Assembly: GCF_014638095.1 (NCBI RefSeq)
Contig: NZ_BMFH01000001.1
Span: 2,303,227 to 2,367,226 of the forward strand
Origin: Muriicola marianensis
Lineage (GTDB): Bacteria > Bacteroidota > Bacteroidia > Flavobacteriales > Flavobacteriaceae
Length of the DNA: 64,000 nucleotides
Direction of reading: 5' to 3'
Both the position numbers and the translations under genes were made by a program. The notes under the pieces are model-generated. The model saw nothing but the letters and a program-made list of their open reading frames with translations, did not search any database and had not been told where the DNA came from. Below, one piece after another: positions 17,604-26,815 of this stretch (position 1 is the stretch's first letter; each line of letters begins with the position of its first letter).

Positions 17604-20600
17604 ATGAGAAAGATCATAGGATATTTTATCAGATTTGATGTCGCAGTAAATGTGATCATCCTCGCCTTTGTGGTCTTCGGGATCGTGGGCGCCCTGAGGA
17701 TGAAATCGTCATTTTTCCCTCTGATCGACTCACAGATCATCACGATCAATATCAATTACCCCGGTGCGGCTCCGCAGGAGATCGAGGAGGGGGTTGTTTT
17801 GAAGATAGAGGATAACCTAAAAGGACTGGTCGGGATAGAAAGAGTAACTTCCACCTCCAGAGAGAACGGGGGAAGTATCACCGTAGAGATCGATGCCGAT
17901 GAGGATATAGACGTGATCCTGACCGAAGTTAAAAACGCGGTAGACCGCGTACCCAACTTCCCCGGGGGGATGGAACCCCTCGTTGTGGCCAAACAGGAAT
18001 CGATCAGACCCACCATCAGCTTTGCGGTCAGTGGGAAAGGAATTTCCCTGAGCAACCTGAAACAGATCACGCGGAAGATCGAATACGACCTCAGGGCGAT
18101 GGAAGGCATCTCACAGATCGAGGTCACAGGCTATCCCGAGGAGGAAATAGAGATCGCCATCAGGGAAAGAGACCTCCTGGCGTATAATCTCACCTTCCAG
18201 GAAGTGGCCCAGGCTGTAGGGCAGAGTAATATACTGTCCACGGGGGGCGAAATAAAAACGGAGCAGGAAGACTACCTGATCCGGGCAAAGAACCGTTCCT
18301 ACTACGGAGATGAACTCAACAACCTCGTAGTGCGTTCCGATGCCAGTGGGAATATCATCAGGCTGAGCGATGTGGCTGAGGTAAGGGACCGTTTCTCCGA
18401 TACCCCCAACGTCAGCTTTTTTAACGGAAACCTTTCTGTAAACGTACAGGTGAGCAACACCAACAGTGAAGATCTTATCTCCACTGCCGAAAAGATCAAC
18501 GCTTACATAGAGAATTACAATGCCACGCACAACAACGTGCACCTGGATGTGGTCTCCGATGCCTCCATATCCCTGAAGCAAAGGACAGCCCTTTTGATAG
18601 AGAACGGGGCCATAGGGATCTTGCTGGTACTCTTATTCCTCTCATTCTTCCTGAACACCCGTCTGGCGTTCTGGGTGGCCTTTGGCCTGCCCATCTCCTT
18701 TCTGGGGATGTTCATCTTTGCAGCCATGTTCTCGGTGACCATCAATATCCTTTCCCTGTTCGGGATGATAATTGTGATCGGTATCCTGGTGGATGACGGG
18801 ATCGTGATCTCAGAGAATATCTACCAACATTACGAAATGGGCAAATCGCCCGTCCAGGCAGCCATAGACGGAACCGTGGAAGTGATTCCCCCCATCCTGT
18901 CTGCCATCATCACGACCATATTGGCCTTTTCCACCTTCCTCTTTCTCGACTCCCGGATCGGGGAATTCTTTGGAGAAGTTTCAACCGTGGTGATCCTCAC
19001 CCTGACCGTTTCCCTTTTCGAAGCCCTGATCATTCTGCCGGCTCACATCGCACACTCCAAGGCCCTGGTAAGACAGACCCCTGAAGAGCTCGAAAATCAA
19101 TCGGGAGTAGACAAGTTTCTGACCAAATTGAGGGTTTTTAACAAGATCGGGGATCGGGTTATGACCTATCTCAGGGATACGCTTTACAGCCCCGCCCTGC
19201 ATTTCGTGCTCAACAACCGATTTATAAGTTTTTCCATCTTTACAGGATTGCTGGTGATCACATTTGGCTCTATTATCTCCGGTGTCGTCCGGGTGACCTT
19301 ATTTCCCAGTGTAGCCAGTGATCAGGTGAGTATTGAATTGCTGATGCCTGAAGGGACCAATCCGGAGATCACAGAAGATATCATCACCAGGGTAGAGGCA
19401 GCTGCATGGAGGGTGAATGAAGATTTTACAGCCCGTCAAACGGGGAACTTGCAGGTGGTAGAGAATATCATCAAAAGGGTGGGTCCCGGGAACAACAAGG
19501 CTTCCCTCAGGGTTAACCTTTTACCAGGTGAGGAGAGGGACTTTCCTTCTCCTGAAATCACCAATGCGATTCGGGAAGAAGTAGGCGAAGTGTACGGGGT
19601 GGAGCGACTCACCTTCGGTTCTGGAGGAAATTTCGGGGGAAGTCCGGTTTCCATTGCCCTGCTGGGAAATGACAATGAACAGCTCGAAAATGCCAAGGAA
19701 GAACTCCGGGCGTTTCTGGAGAGCAACCCAAAGCTCAGGGACGTTACGGACACAGATCCTGAAGGGATCAAAGAACTCGATATTGAGCTCAAGGAGAATG
19801 CCTATGCGCTCGGCCTGAACCTTCAGTCTGTTATGAGCCAGGTCCGCGCCGGGTTCTTTGGTGCCCAGGCCCAGAGGTTCCAGAGGGGGCAGGACGAGAT
19901 CCGTGTTTGGGTGAGATACGACCGGTCTAACCGCTCGAGCATTTCAGATCTGGATGATATGAGGATCCTCACCCCCACGGGTCAGAGGGTGCCTTTTTCT
20001 GAGATTGCCACCTATACCATTGCCAGGGGTGATGAGTCTATCAGTCACCTCGACGGGCAGCGGGAGATCAGAGTGGAAGCCGACCTGGAAAATCCCAACG
20101 AAAGTGCTACCGACGTCCTCTTCGACGTGCAGCAAAATTTCATCCCGGGCTTGCTCGCCAAGTATCCTACCCTTTCCGTGTCCTATGAAGGACAGAACCG
20201 TGAAGCTCAAAAACTTTCTCGATCGGCCAACAAGGTGTTTCCGGTGGTCCTGTTCTTGATCTTTGCTGTGATCGCGTTTACCTTCAGATCTTACAGTCAG
20301 CCTGTGATCCTGCTCTCCATGATCCCTTTCAGCGTGATCGGGGTCGCCTGGGGGCATTATATTCACGGGTTCCCCATCAACGTGCTCTCTGCACTGGGGA
20401 TTATTGCACTGATAGGGATCATGGTGAACGACGGCCTGGTGCTCATCGGGAAATTCAACGGTTACCTGAGACAGGGGATGAATTTTGACGACGCCCTGTA
20501 CGAAGCCGGAAAATCCCGCTTCAGGGCCATCTTCCTGACATCTTTGACTACGATCGCGGGGCTTGCGCCCCTGCTGCTGGAAAAGAGCCGGCAGGCACAG

Positions 20601-20903
20601 TTCCTAAAGCCCATGGCCATCTCAATTTCCTACGGGATCGGGATTGCGACCATTTTGACACTGCTGATGCTGCCCCTGTTGTTATCGGCCATCAATACGG
20701 CCAAAGGAAATATCGCCTGGCTGAAAACAGGAGAAAGGCTGAACAAAGAAGCAGTGGAGAGGGTGATCAAAGAGCAGAAGCAGGAGGCCAAGCTCAAGGA
20801 GAAATTAGAAGTGGCCACCAACGGTCATACCTCTCAAATACGTCGGAATGACAAAAAGAAAAGCCTGAAAGAAACGGTCCATTTAGAAGACACCGATTCA
20901 TGA
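17604..20903 (+). CDS. RND family efflux permease (AcrB-like)
   Basis: A 1099-residue inner-membrane pump. The start is MRKIIGYFIRF at 17604; the longer frame would overlap the adaptor gene. Architecture is the RND duplication: TM1, a large periplasmic loop, TM2-6, TM7, a second loop, TM8-12. The proton-relay pair Asp-Asp is present in TM4 (ILVDDGIVISEN). The equivalent position in the second half reads GIMVNDGLVLIGKF. It closes with a soluble basic tail of about 60 residues that standard AcrB lacks. Family members export drugs, detergents, lipids or siderophores using proton influx. The stop overlaps the TolC gene start (ATGA). Confidence 0.95.
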   Translation: MRKIIGYFIRFDVAVNVIILAFVVFGIVGALRMKSSFFPLIDSQIITININYPGAAPQEIEEGVVLKIEDNLKGLVGIERVTSTSRENGGSITVEIDADEDIDVILTEVKNAVDRVPNFPGGMEPLVVAKQESIRPTISFAVSGKGISLSNLKQITRKIEYDLRAMEGISQIEVTGYPEEEIEIAIRERDLLAYNLTFQEVAQAVGQSNILSTGGEIKTEQEDYLIRAKNRSYYGDELNNLVVRSDASGNIIRLSDVAEVRDRFSDTPNVSFFNGNLSVNVQVSNTNSEDLISTAEKINAYIENYNATHNNVHLDVVSDASISLKQRTALLIENGAIGILLVLLFLSFFLNTRLAFWVAFGLPISFLGMFIFAAMFSVTINILSLFGMIIVIGILVDDGIVISENIYQHYEMGKSPVQAAIDGTVEVIPPILSAIITTILAFSTFLFLDSRIGEFFGEVSTVVILTLTVSLFEALIILPAHIAHSKALVRQTPEELENQSGVDKFLTKLRVFNKIGDRVMTYLRDTLYSPALHFVLNNRFISFSIFTGLLVITFGSIISGVVRVTLFPSVASDQVSIELLMPEGTNPEITEDIITRVEAAAWRVNEDFTARQTGNLQVVENIIKRVGPGNNKASLRVNLLPGEERDFPSPEITNAIREEVGEVYGVERLTFGSGGNFGGSPVSIALLGNDNEQLENAKEELRAFLESNPKLRDVTDTDPEGIKELDIELKENAYALGLNLQSVMSQVRAGFFGAQAQRFQRGQDEIRVWVRYDRSNRSSISDLDDMRILTPTGQRVPFSEIATYTIARGDESISHLDGQREIRVEADLENPNESATDVLFDVQQNFIPGLLAKYPTLSVSYEGQNREAQKLSRSANKVFPVVLFLIFAVIAFTFRSYSQPVILLSMIPFSVIGVAWGHYIHGFPINVLSALGIIALIGIMVNDGLVLIGKFNGYLRQGMNFDDALYEAGKSRFRAIFLTSLTTIAGLAPLLLEKSRQAQFLKPMAISISYGIGIATILTLLMLPLLLSAINTAKGNIAWLKTGERLNKEAVERVIKEQKQEAKLKEKLEVATNGHTSQIRRNDKKKSLKETVHLEDTDS

Positions 20904-22255
20904 GAAGAAGTTACCCTACACTCCTATTCCTGGTCTTTTCCCTTGGAATATTTACCGGATTTACACAAGAACCCATCCTCTCAAAACAGGAGGCCATGAC
21001 CCTGGCCCTTGAGAACAATTTTGGGATAAAGGTGGCCAGGAACCAGGTCAAAATCGCTGAAAACAACCAGAGTATCCTGAATTCCGGGTTTCTGCCGTCC
21101 CTGACGGCCAATGCAGGAGCCACCTATAACAGGGATGATATCACGGTTGAATTCCCCGGCCAGCTCGATGAGAACGGTCAGCCCAGGCCGGATTTTGAAC
21201 TCAACAAGGCTGAAGCGCAGCGGTACAATACCGGGGTAACTCTCGATTATACACTCTTTGACGGTCTCGGAAGGCTCTACAACTATAAAAGCCTTCAGGA
21301 ACAATACGAGCTTACCGAACTCCAGGCCAGGGAGACTATTGAAAATACGATGCTGCAGCTGTTTAGCGTGTATTTTGAGGTGGCCCGTCTAACCGAGAAC
21401 GTCAATGTCTTTAAACAGGCACTGGAGATCTCCAGGGACCGGATCACTAGGGCTGAATACTCCTTCGAATACGGACAGAATACCAAGCTGGATATCCTGA
21501 ACGCCCAGGTGGATGTGACCAACGACAGTATCAACCTTTTAAATGCCAAGCAACAACTCGCAAATGCCAAGAGAGACCTCAATGTAGTGCTGAACCAAAA
21601 CCTCAATGAGACCTTTGCCGTGGACACGGTGGTCAATTTTATTCCCAGGCTTGCGCTGGATGAATTCATAGCCTCAGCCAAAGAGAATAACGTGGCCTTG
21701 TTGCAGACGGAAAAGAACCTGAAGATCAACGAATACGATATCAAGGTAAGCAGGAGCGGTTATTTACCTACCGTAGGGCTGAGCGGCTCCTATGGGTGGA
21801 ACCTGAACCAGAATCCGCCTTCTGCCTTCTTCCCCGGAACGAATAACACAACCTTCAACCTCAACCTCGGGGCGCGACTCACCTGGAACCTCTTTGACGG
21901 AGGAAGCACAGCTGTGAGGGTAAAGAACGCCAAGATCGCCTTTGAGAACCAGGACTTGCTTAAGAAGCAGATCGAACTGGAGGTAGACCGGGATATCCTC
22001 AATGCCCTTCAGATCTATGAGAACCGCCTGGCGATCTATGCCATTCAGGAACAGAATGTGATCACCAATGAGAACAATTTTGCCCGATCCAGGGAACAGT
22101 TCCAGCTGGGGCGCATCACCTCCATAGAATTCAGGCAGGCTCAGATCAACCTGCTCAATGCGCAGACAAATAAAAACCTATCCAAATACGACGCAAAACT
22201 CGCCGAGCTGCAGCTCCTTCAACTCACCGGACAGCTACTGAACATAGAATTGTAG
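20900..22255 (+). CDS. TolC family outer-membrane efflux channel
   Basis: A 451-residue protein with a signal peptide (ending near GIFTGFTQE) and two homologous halves of long helices with conserved TolC features, such as LTLEQ-like MTLALENNFGIKVARNQ and NLNLGARLTWNLFDGG. It is the outer-membrane part of the tripartite pump encoded by the two preceding genes. Its ATG overlaps the pump stop by 4 bp, which implies translational coupling. A small CPXCG gene follows after 7 bp. Confidence 0.95.
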   Translation: MRRSYPTLLFLVFSLGIFTGFTQEPILSKQEAMTLALENNFGIKVARNQVKIAENNQSILNSGFLPSLTANAGATYNRDDITVEFPGQLDENGQPRPDFELNKAEAQRYNTGVTLDYTLFDGLGRLYNYKSLQEQYELTELQARETIENTMLQLFSVYFEVARLTENVNVFKQALEISRDRITRAEYSFEYGQNTKLDILNAQVDVTNDSINLLNAKQQLANAKRDLNVVLNQNLNETFAVDTVVNFIPRLALDEFIASAKENNVALLQTEKNLKINEYDIKVSRSGYLPTVGLSGSYGWNLNQNPPSAFFPGTNNTTFNLNLGARLTWNLFDGGSTAVRVKNAKIAFENQDLLKKQIELEVDRDILNALQIYENRLAIYAIQEQNVITNENNFARSREQFQLGRITSIEFRQAQINLLNAQTNKNLSKYDAKLAELQLLQLTGQLLNIEL

Positions 22256-22262
22256 TATTAGG

Positions 22263-22445
22263 ATGTACGAACACTTTTTCCAATGCCCGTATTGCTGGGA
22301 GGAGATCTCCGTCCTCCTGGACACCTCCGTGTCACAGCAGTCCTATGTAGAGGATTGCGAGGTGTGTTGTAACCCTATAGAGTTCAATGTGATCTGCGAG
22401 GATCACGAACTCAGCCAGTTCGATGCCCAGCCACTTGGTCAATGA
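22263..22445 (+). CDS. CPXCG-motif cysteine-rich small protein
   Basis: A 60-residue protein with CPYC (C8, C11) and a second cysteine pair CEVCC (C32, C35, C36), a probable zinc-binding fold. The motif and size match the CPXCG cysteine-rich family, whose function is unknown. It follows the TolC gene by 7 bp and is likely read with the efflux operon, although members are also found elsewhere in other genomes, so a role in efflux is not implied. Confidence 0.85.
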   Translation: MYEHFFQCPYCWEEISVLLDTSVSQQSYVEDCEVCCNPIEFNVICEDHELSQFDAQPLGQ

Positions 22446-22524
22446 TAAGATCGACCCCTCCAGCAGACCCTTACTGCTTTTAATTCCCGCGGAATTTAGT
22501 ATTTTGTTCCTTGCATAAGGGACA

Positions 22525-22791
22525 ATGGAGAAACCTCAACATAACGCCAGGGCCTACTGGAGGCAGAACCTCAGGTATCTTATCGTGCTCCTGGCCATTT
22601 GGTTCCTGGTATCATTCGGCGCCGGTGTCCTCTTCAAAGATGTATTGAATACCATTAAAATAGGTGGCTTTGGCCTTGGGTTCTGGTTTGCCCAGCAAGG
22701 ATCCATCTACGTCTTTGTACTCCTCATCTTTATCTATGTCCGTCTGATGAATAAACTCGACAAGAAATTCGGATACGATGACGAGGATTAA
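22525..22791 (+). CDS. DUF4212 small subunit of a sodium:solute symporter
   Basis: An 88-residue membrane protein with two transmembrane helices (about residues 17-37 and 52-72) and the conserved ARAYWRQNLRYL start and FGLGFWFAQQGS motif of DUF4212. In other bacteria such genes lie directly before a VC_2705-type sodium/substrate symporter, as here (21 bp). It is probably the accessory subunit of that transporter. Confidence 0.9.
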   Translation: MEKPQHNARAYWRQNLRYLIVLLAIWFLVSFGAGVLFKDVLNTIKIGGFGLGFWFAQQGSIYVFVLLIFIYVRLMNKLDKKFGYDDED

Positions 22792-22812
22792 TCCCGATTT
22801 AACGCTTTGAGT

Positions 22813-24504
22813 ATGGACGTACAGAGCTGGACGTTGCTCCTTGTGGTCATATCCTTTTCCCTTTACATCGGGATCGCCATCTGGTCCCGTGCCAATTCCA
22901 CCAGCGATTTTTACATCGCAGGAGGCCATGTCCCGCCCCTGGCCAACGGACTGGCAACTGCGGCCGACTGGATGTCTGCTGCTTCCTTTCTGGGGATGGC
23001 CGGACTGCTCTCATTTACCGGCTATGACGGATCGGTATACCTGATGGGGTGGACGGGTGGATACGTCCTCCTCGCCCTCCTTCTGGCTCCTTATCTCAGA
23101 AAATTCGGCAAATTCACAGTGCCCGATTTTATTGGCGACAGGTACTATTCCAATATCACCAGGACGGTGGCGGTTTTCTGTGCTCTCATGGTCTCTTTTA
23201 CCTATGTGGCCGGGCAGATGAGAGGGGTAGGCCTGGTCTTCTCGAGATTCCTGGAAGTACCCATAGATACAGGGGTGATCATCGGGATGCTGATCGTTTT
23301 ATTCTATGCCGTACTGGGGGGTATGAAGGGGATCACCTATACCCAGGTTGCCCAATACTGTGTCCTGATCTTCGCCTTTATGGTCCCGGCCATCTTTATC
23401 TCCATCCAGATGACAGGCAATCCTGTACCCCAGCTGGGGATGGGTTCCCAGGTACTGGGTGAGGAGACTTACCTCCTCGACAAACTGGATGGACTTTCAG
23501 AAGCCCTTGGTTTTACAGCTTATACGGATGGATCCAAGTCGACCCTCGACATCCTCTGTATCACGGCAGCCCTTATGGTGGGTACAGCGGGATTGCCCCA
23601 TGTCATCGTCAGGTTCTTTACAGTGCCCAAGGTGAGGGACGCGAGAAAATCTGCGGGTTATGCCCTGCTTTTTATTGCAATCCTGTATACAACTGCCCCG
23701 GCTGTAGCTGTCTTCGCCAGGACCAACCTCCTGGAAACTGTGAGTGGTCAGCCCTATGAAGCCATGCCCGAATGGTTTCGAAAATGGGAAACGACCGGAC
23801 TTATCCTCTTCGAGGACAAGAATCAGGACGGCCTAATTCAATACACGGGGGATGCAGAAATTAATGAGTTGACTGTGGATCCGGACATCACTGTGCTGGC
23901 CAACCCCGAAATTGCCGACCTGCCCAACTGGGTGATTGCCCTTGTGGCTGCCGGAGGCCTGGCTGCGGCCCTTTCAACAGCAGCGGGGTTACTGCTGGTT
24001 ATCTCTACGGCCATCTCCCACGACCTGATCAAAAAACAATGGAAACCGGATATCTCGGACCGAAGCGAGCTCGTCCTGGCACGTATCTCTGCTGTGATCG
24101 CCGTGTGTATCGCTGGATATTTTGGTATCAATCCGCCTGATTTTGTGGCAGCTACGGTAGCTCTGGCCTTTGGCCTTGCAGCAGCTTCCTTTTTTCCGGC
24201 CATCATTCTGGGGATCTTTTATAAAAAGATGAACAAGGAAGGGGCCACGGCCGGTATGGTGGTAGGCATTGGAGCGATGCTCTATTACATGCTTAGATTC
24301 AAATTCGACATGTTCGGAGGAGGAACATCTGAAGACTGGTGGTTTGGAATCTCTCCTGAAGGCTTTGGAACCGTGGCAATGTTGCTTAATTTTATAGTCT
24401 CCCTCTCTGTTTCGGCCTTCTTCCGTGATCCGCCCGAAGAGGTTCAGGAGATTGTGGAGAACATACGTCTGCCAAAAGGGGCCGGAGAAGCCAGTCCGCA
24501 TTAA
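22813..24504 (+). CDS. Sodium:solute symporter, probably acetate/monocarboxylate (ActP-like)
   Basis: A 563-residue permease of the SSS family with about 13 helices. The family segments FYIAGGHVPPLANGLATAADWMSAASF and GTAGLPHVIVRF near the middle are typical of the acetate permease subgroup. I start at ATG 22813, two codons after the first in-frame TTG. An inserted loop of about 60 residues (residues 325-375) contains an EF-hand-like segment DKNQDG. Neighbours are the DUF4212 subunit upstream and acs 10 bp downstream, which points to acetate uptake coupled to activation. The substrate remains inference. Confidence 0.92.
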   Translation: MDVQSWTLLLVVISFSLYIGIAIWSRANSTSDFYIAGGHVPPLANGLATAADWMSAASFLGMAGLLSFTGYDGSVYLMGWTGGYVLLALLLAPYLRKFGKFTVPDFIGDRYYSNITRTVAVFCALMVSFTYVAGQMRGVGLVFSRFLEVPIDTGVIIGMLIVLFYAVLGGMKGITYTQVAQYCVLIFAFMVPAIFISIQMTGNPVPQLGMGSQVLGEETYLLDKLDGLSEALGFTAYTDGSKSTLDILCITAALMVGTAGLPHVIVRFFTVPKVRDARKSAGYALLFIAILYTTAPAVAVFARTNLLETVSGQPYEAMPEWFRKWETTGLILFEDKNQDGLIQYTGDAEINELTVDPDITVLANPEIADLPNWVIALVAAGGLAAALSTAAGLLLVISTAISHDLIKKQWKPDISDRSELVLARISAVIAVCIAGYFGINPPDFVAATVALAFGLAAASFFPAIILGIFYKKMNKEGATAGMVVGIGAMLYYMLRFKFDMFGGGTSEDWWFGISPEGFGTVAMLLNFIVSLSVSAFFRDPPEEVQEIVENIRLPKGAGEASPH

Positions 24505-24514
24505 AAATGATCCT

Positions 24515-26422
24515 ATGAGTAATTACAGTATCAAAAACCTAGAAGAGTATTTCCAGCTTTACAGAAAATCGGTAAGAGAACCCGAGAATTTCTGGGAGGA
24601 GATCGCAGAAGAACATTTCTTATGGAGAAAACGCTGGAAGCGGGTCATGAGATGGGATTTTTCCAAGCCTGAAGTGACTTGGTTTGAAGGGGCAAAATTG
24701 AATATCACAGAAAATTGTCTGGACAGGCACCTCGCCATAAGGGGGGAGAAGACCGCGATCCTTTTCGAACCTAACGACCCTGAAGAGAAAGCCCAGCATA
24801 TTTCTTACAACGAATTGCATAAACGCGTATGCCGTTTTGCCAATGTCCTGAAATCCCAGGGAGTAAAAAAAGGGGACAGGGTCTGTATATATCTGCCTAT
24901 GATCCCTGAGCTGGCTATTTCGGTCCTGGCCTGCGCACGAATAGGTGCCATACATTCTGTGGTCTTTGCCGGCTTTTCTTCCCAGGCACTGGCTGCGAGG
25001 ATAAACGACTGTGACTGCAGGACGGTGATCACTTCCGACGGTTCTTACCGTGGAGCAAAGACCCTGGATCTCAAAGGTATCGTAGATCAGAGCCTGAAGG
25101 ACTGCAAAGGGGTGAAGACTGTTCTTGTGGTTAATCGCACGGGGGGAGAAGTGGAAATGGTAAAAGGAAGGGACCATTGGATAGAACCTCTGCTGGAGAA
25201 GGCCAAAGATGAATGCAAACCGGAGATCATGGATGCCGAAGACCCCCTGTTTATCCTCTACACTTCGGGATCAACCGGTAAACCCAAGGGTATGGTGCAC
25301 AGTTCCGGCGGATATATGGTATTCACAGCCTACACTTTTAAAAATATATTCAGGTACAGAGAGGAAGACATTTACTGGTGCACGGCAGACATCGGTTGGA
25401 TCACAGGACATTCCTATATCGTATATGGGCCCCTGGCCAACGGAGCTACAACGGTTATGTTTGAAGGGGTGCCTACCTATCCCGATCACGGACGATTCTG
25501 GGAGGTGGTGGCCAAACACAAGGTCAATCAATTCTATACCGCTCCGACGGCGATTCGCGCCCTGGCCAAGGAAAGCCTTGATTACGTGGAGAAATACGAC
25601 CTGTCTTCCATCAAGGTACTGGGAACGGTAGGGGAGCCTATCAATGAGGAGGCATGGAACTGGTATAACAACAACATCGGAAAGAATAAGAGTCCGATCG
25701 TAGACACCTGGTGGCAGACCGAGACCGGTGGCATCATGATCTCTCCCATCCCTTATGTAACTCCCACGACACCTACCTATGCTACCTTGCCCTTTATTGG
25801 GGTGCAGCCGGCCCTCATGGATGATAAAGGCAATGAGATCAAGGGGAACCAGGTCGAGGGGAGGCTTTGCATTAAATTCCCCTGGCCTTCCATGGCCCGA
25901 ACGATATGGGGGGACCATAAGCGGTATTACGACACCTATTTTTCGGCTTTTAAGAATATGTACTTCACAGGTGACGGCGCAATGCGGAATGCCGTGGGAT
26001 ACTACAGGATTACGGGAAGGGTTGACGATGTGATCATCGTCTCCGGACATAACCTGGGAACAGCACCCATAGAAGATGCCATCAACGAGCACCAGGCCGT
26101 CTCTGAATCTGCTATAGTAGGATTCCCGCATGAAGTTAAAGGGAATGCGCTTTACGGCTTTGTGATCCTGAAAGAAGTTGGGGAAGCCCGGGACAGGGAG
26201 AATTTGAAAAAAGAGATCAATCAGCAGATCGCCGAGCATATCGGCCCGATCGCCAAACTGGATAAGATCCAATTCGTACCCGGATTGCCCAAGACCAGGA
26301 GCGGGAAGATCATGAGGAGGATCCTCAGGAAGATCGCAGCGAATGATACCTCTAACCTCGGGGATATCAGTACATTGCTGAATCCAGAAGTGGTAGAAGA
26401 GATCATCAAAGACGCCCAGTAA
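24515..26422 (+). CDS. acs: Acetyl-CoA synthetase
   Basis: A 635-residue AMP-forming acetate:CoA ligase. Visible motifs are the P-loop YTSGSTGKPKGMVHS, WWQTETGG, YYRITGRVDDVI, and the C-terminal acetylation site PKTRSGKIMRR with K598, the lysine regulated by reversible acetylation in this family. The start is MSNYSIKN at 24515, ten bases after the symporter stop; the longer frame reads into the symporter gene and is not supported. It converts acetate to acetyl-CoA and fits an operon with the upstream transporter. Confidence 0.97.
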   Translation: MSNYSIKNLEEYFQLYRKSVREPENFWEEIAEEHFLWRKRWKRVMRWDFSKPEVTWFEGAKLNITENCLDRHLAIRGEKTAILFEPNDPEEKAQHISYNELHKRVCRFANVLKSQGVKKGDRVCIYLPMIPELAISVLACARIGAIHSVVFAGFSSQALAARINDCDCRTVITSDGSYRGAKTLDLKGIVDQSLKDCKGVKTVLVVNRTGGEVEMVKGRDHWIEPLLEKAKDECKPEIMDAEDPLFILYTSGSTGKPKGMVHSSGGYMVFTAYTFKNIFRYREEDIYWCTADIGWITGHSYIVYGPLANGATTVMFEGVPTYPDHGRFWEVVAKHKVNQFYTAPTAIRALAKESLDYVEKYDLSSIKVLGTVGEPINEEAWNWYNNNIGKNKSPIVDTWWQTETGGIMISPIPYVTPTTPTYATLPFIGVQPALMDDKGNEIKGNQVEGRLCIKFPWPSMARTIWGDHKRYYDTYFSAFKNMYFTGDGAMRNAVGYYRITGRVDDVIIVSGHNLGTAPIEDAINEHQAVSESAIVGFPHEVKGNALYGFVILKEVGEARDRENLKKEINQQIAEHIGPIAKLDKIQFVPGLPKTRSGKIMRRILRKIAANDTSNLGDISTLLNPEVVEEIIKDAQ

Positions 26423-26424
26423 GA

Positions 26425-26811
26425 TCAGAGCAGGGCATATAGCACGAATCCCCCAAAAGCGAAGGATAATGGCGTCAGCAATCGGATTGCCGGCGGGGGT
26501 AAGAGGGCCGCGCATTTTTTGGCGTAGGCGTGGTGCCAGCGCCTGGGAAGCAGGATCAGCACTGCGGAAGTCCCCAGCATAAACCACCCCAGCCATTCAA
26601 AAATCACAGGAAACCGTGATTCAGGTGCACAAAGGATGAGTCCGGCTGCAGGGATCATCCGAAGGATGAGTTCCCCGTAATTGATCAAAGGGGTGCTCCC
26701 GGCCTTGCTGAGGATTCGCCACACGAGGGTGGGGGATACGAGCATCATAAAACCCACTGCAATCAGGAAGAGGCCGAAAAATGCCGTGACGATCTGGGCT
26801 GCGAGGTCCAT
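26425..26811 (-). CDS. Small integral membrane protein, function unknown
   Basis: A 128-residue protein with four hydrophobic helices (about residues 6-26, 45-60, 70-85 and 105-127). I do not recognise a named family with certainty. It is convergent with acs, 2 bp between stops, and 4 bp downstream of the GH2 gene on the same strand, so it may be the last gene of that unit. Confidence 0.7.
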   Translation of the reverse strand: MDLAAQIVTAFFGLFLIAVGFMMLVSPTLVWRILSKAGSTPLINYGELILRMIPAAGLILCAPESRFPVIFEWLGWFMLGTSAVLILLPRRWHHAYAKKCAALLPPPAIRLLTPLSFAFGGFVLYALL

Positions 26812-26815
26812 GGAC

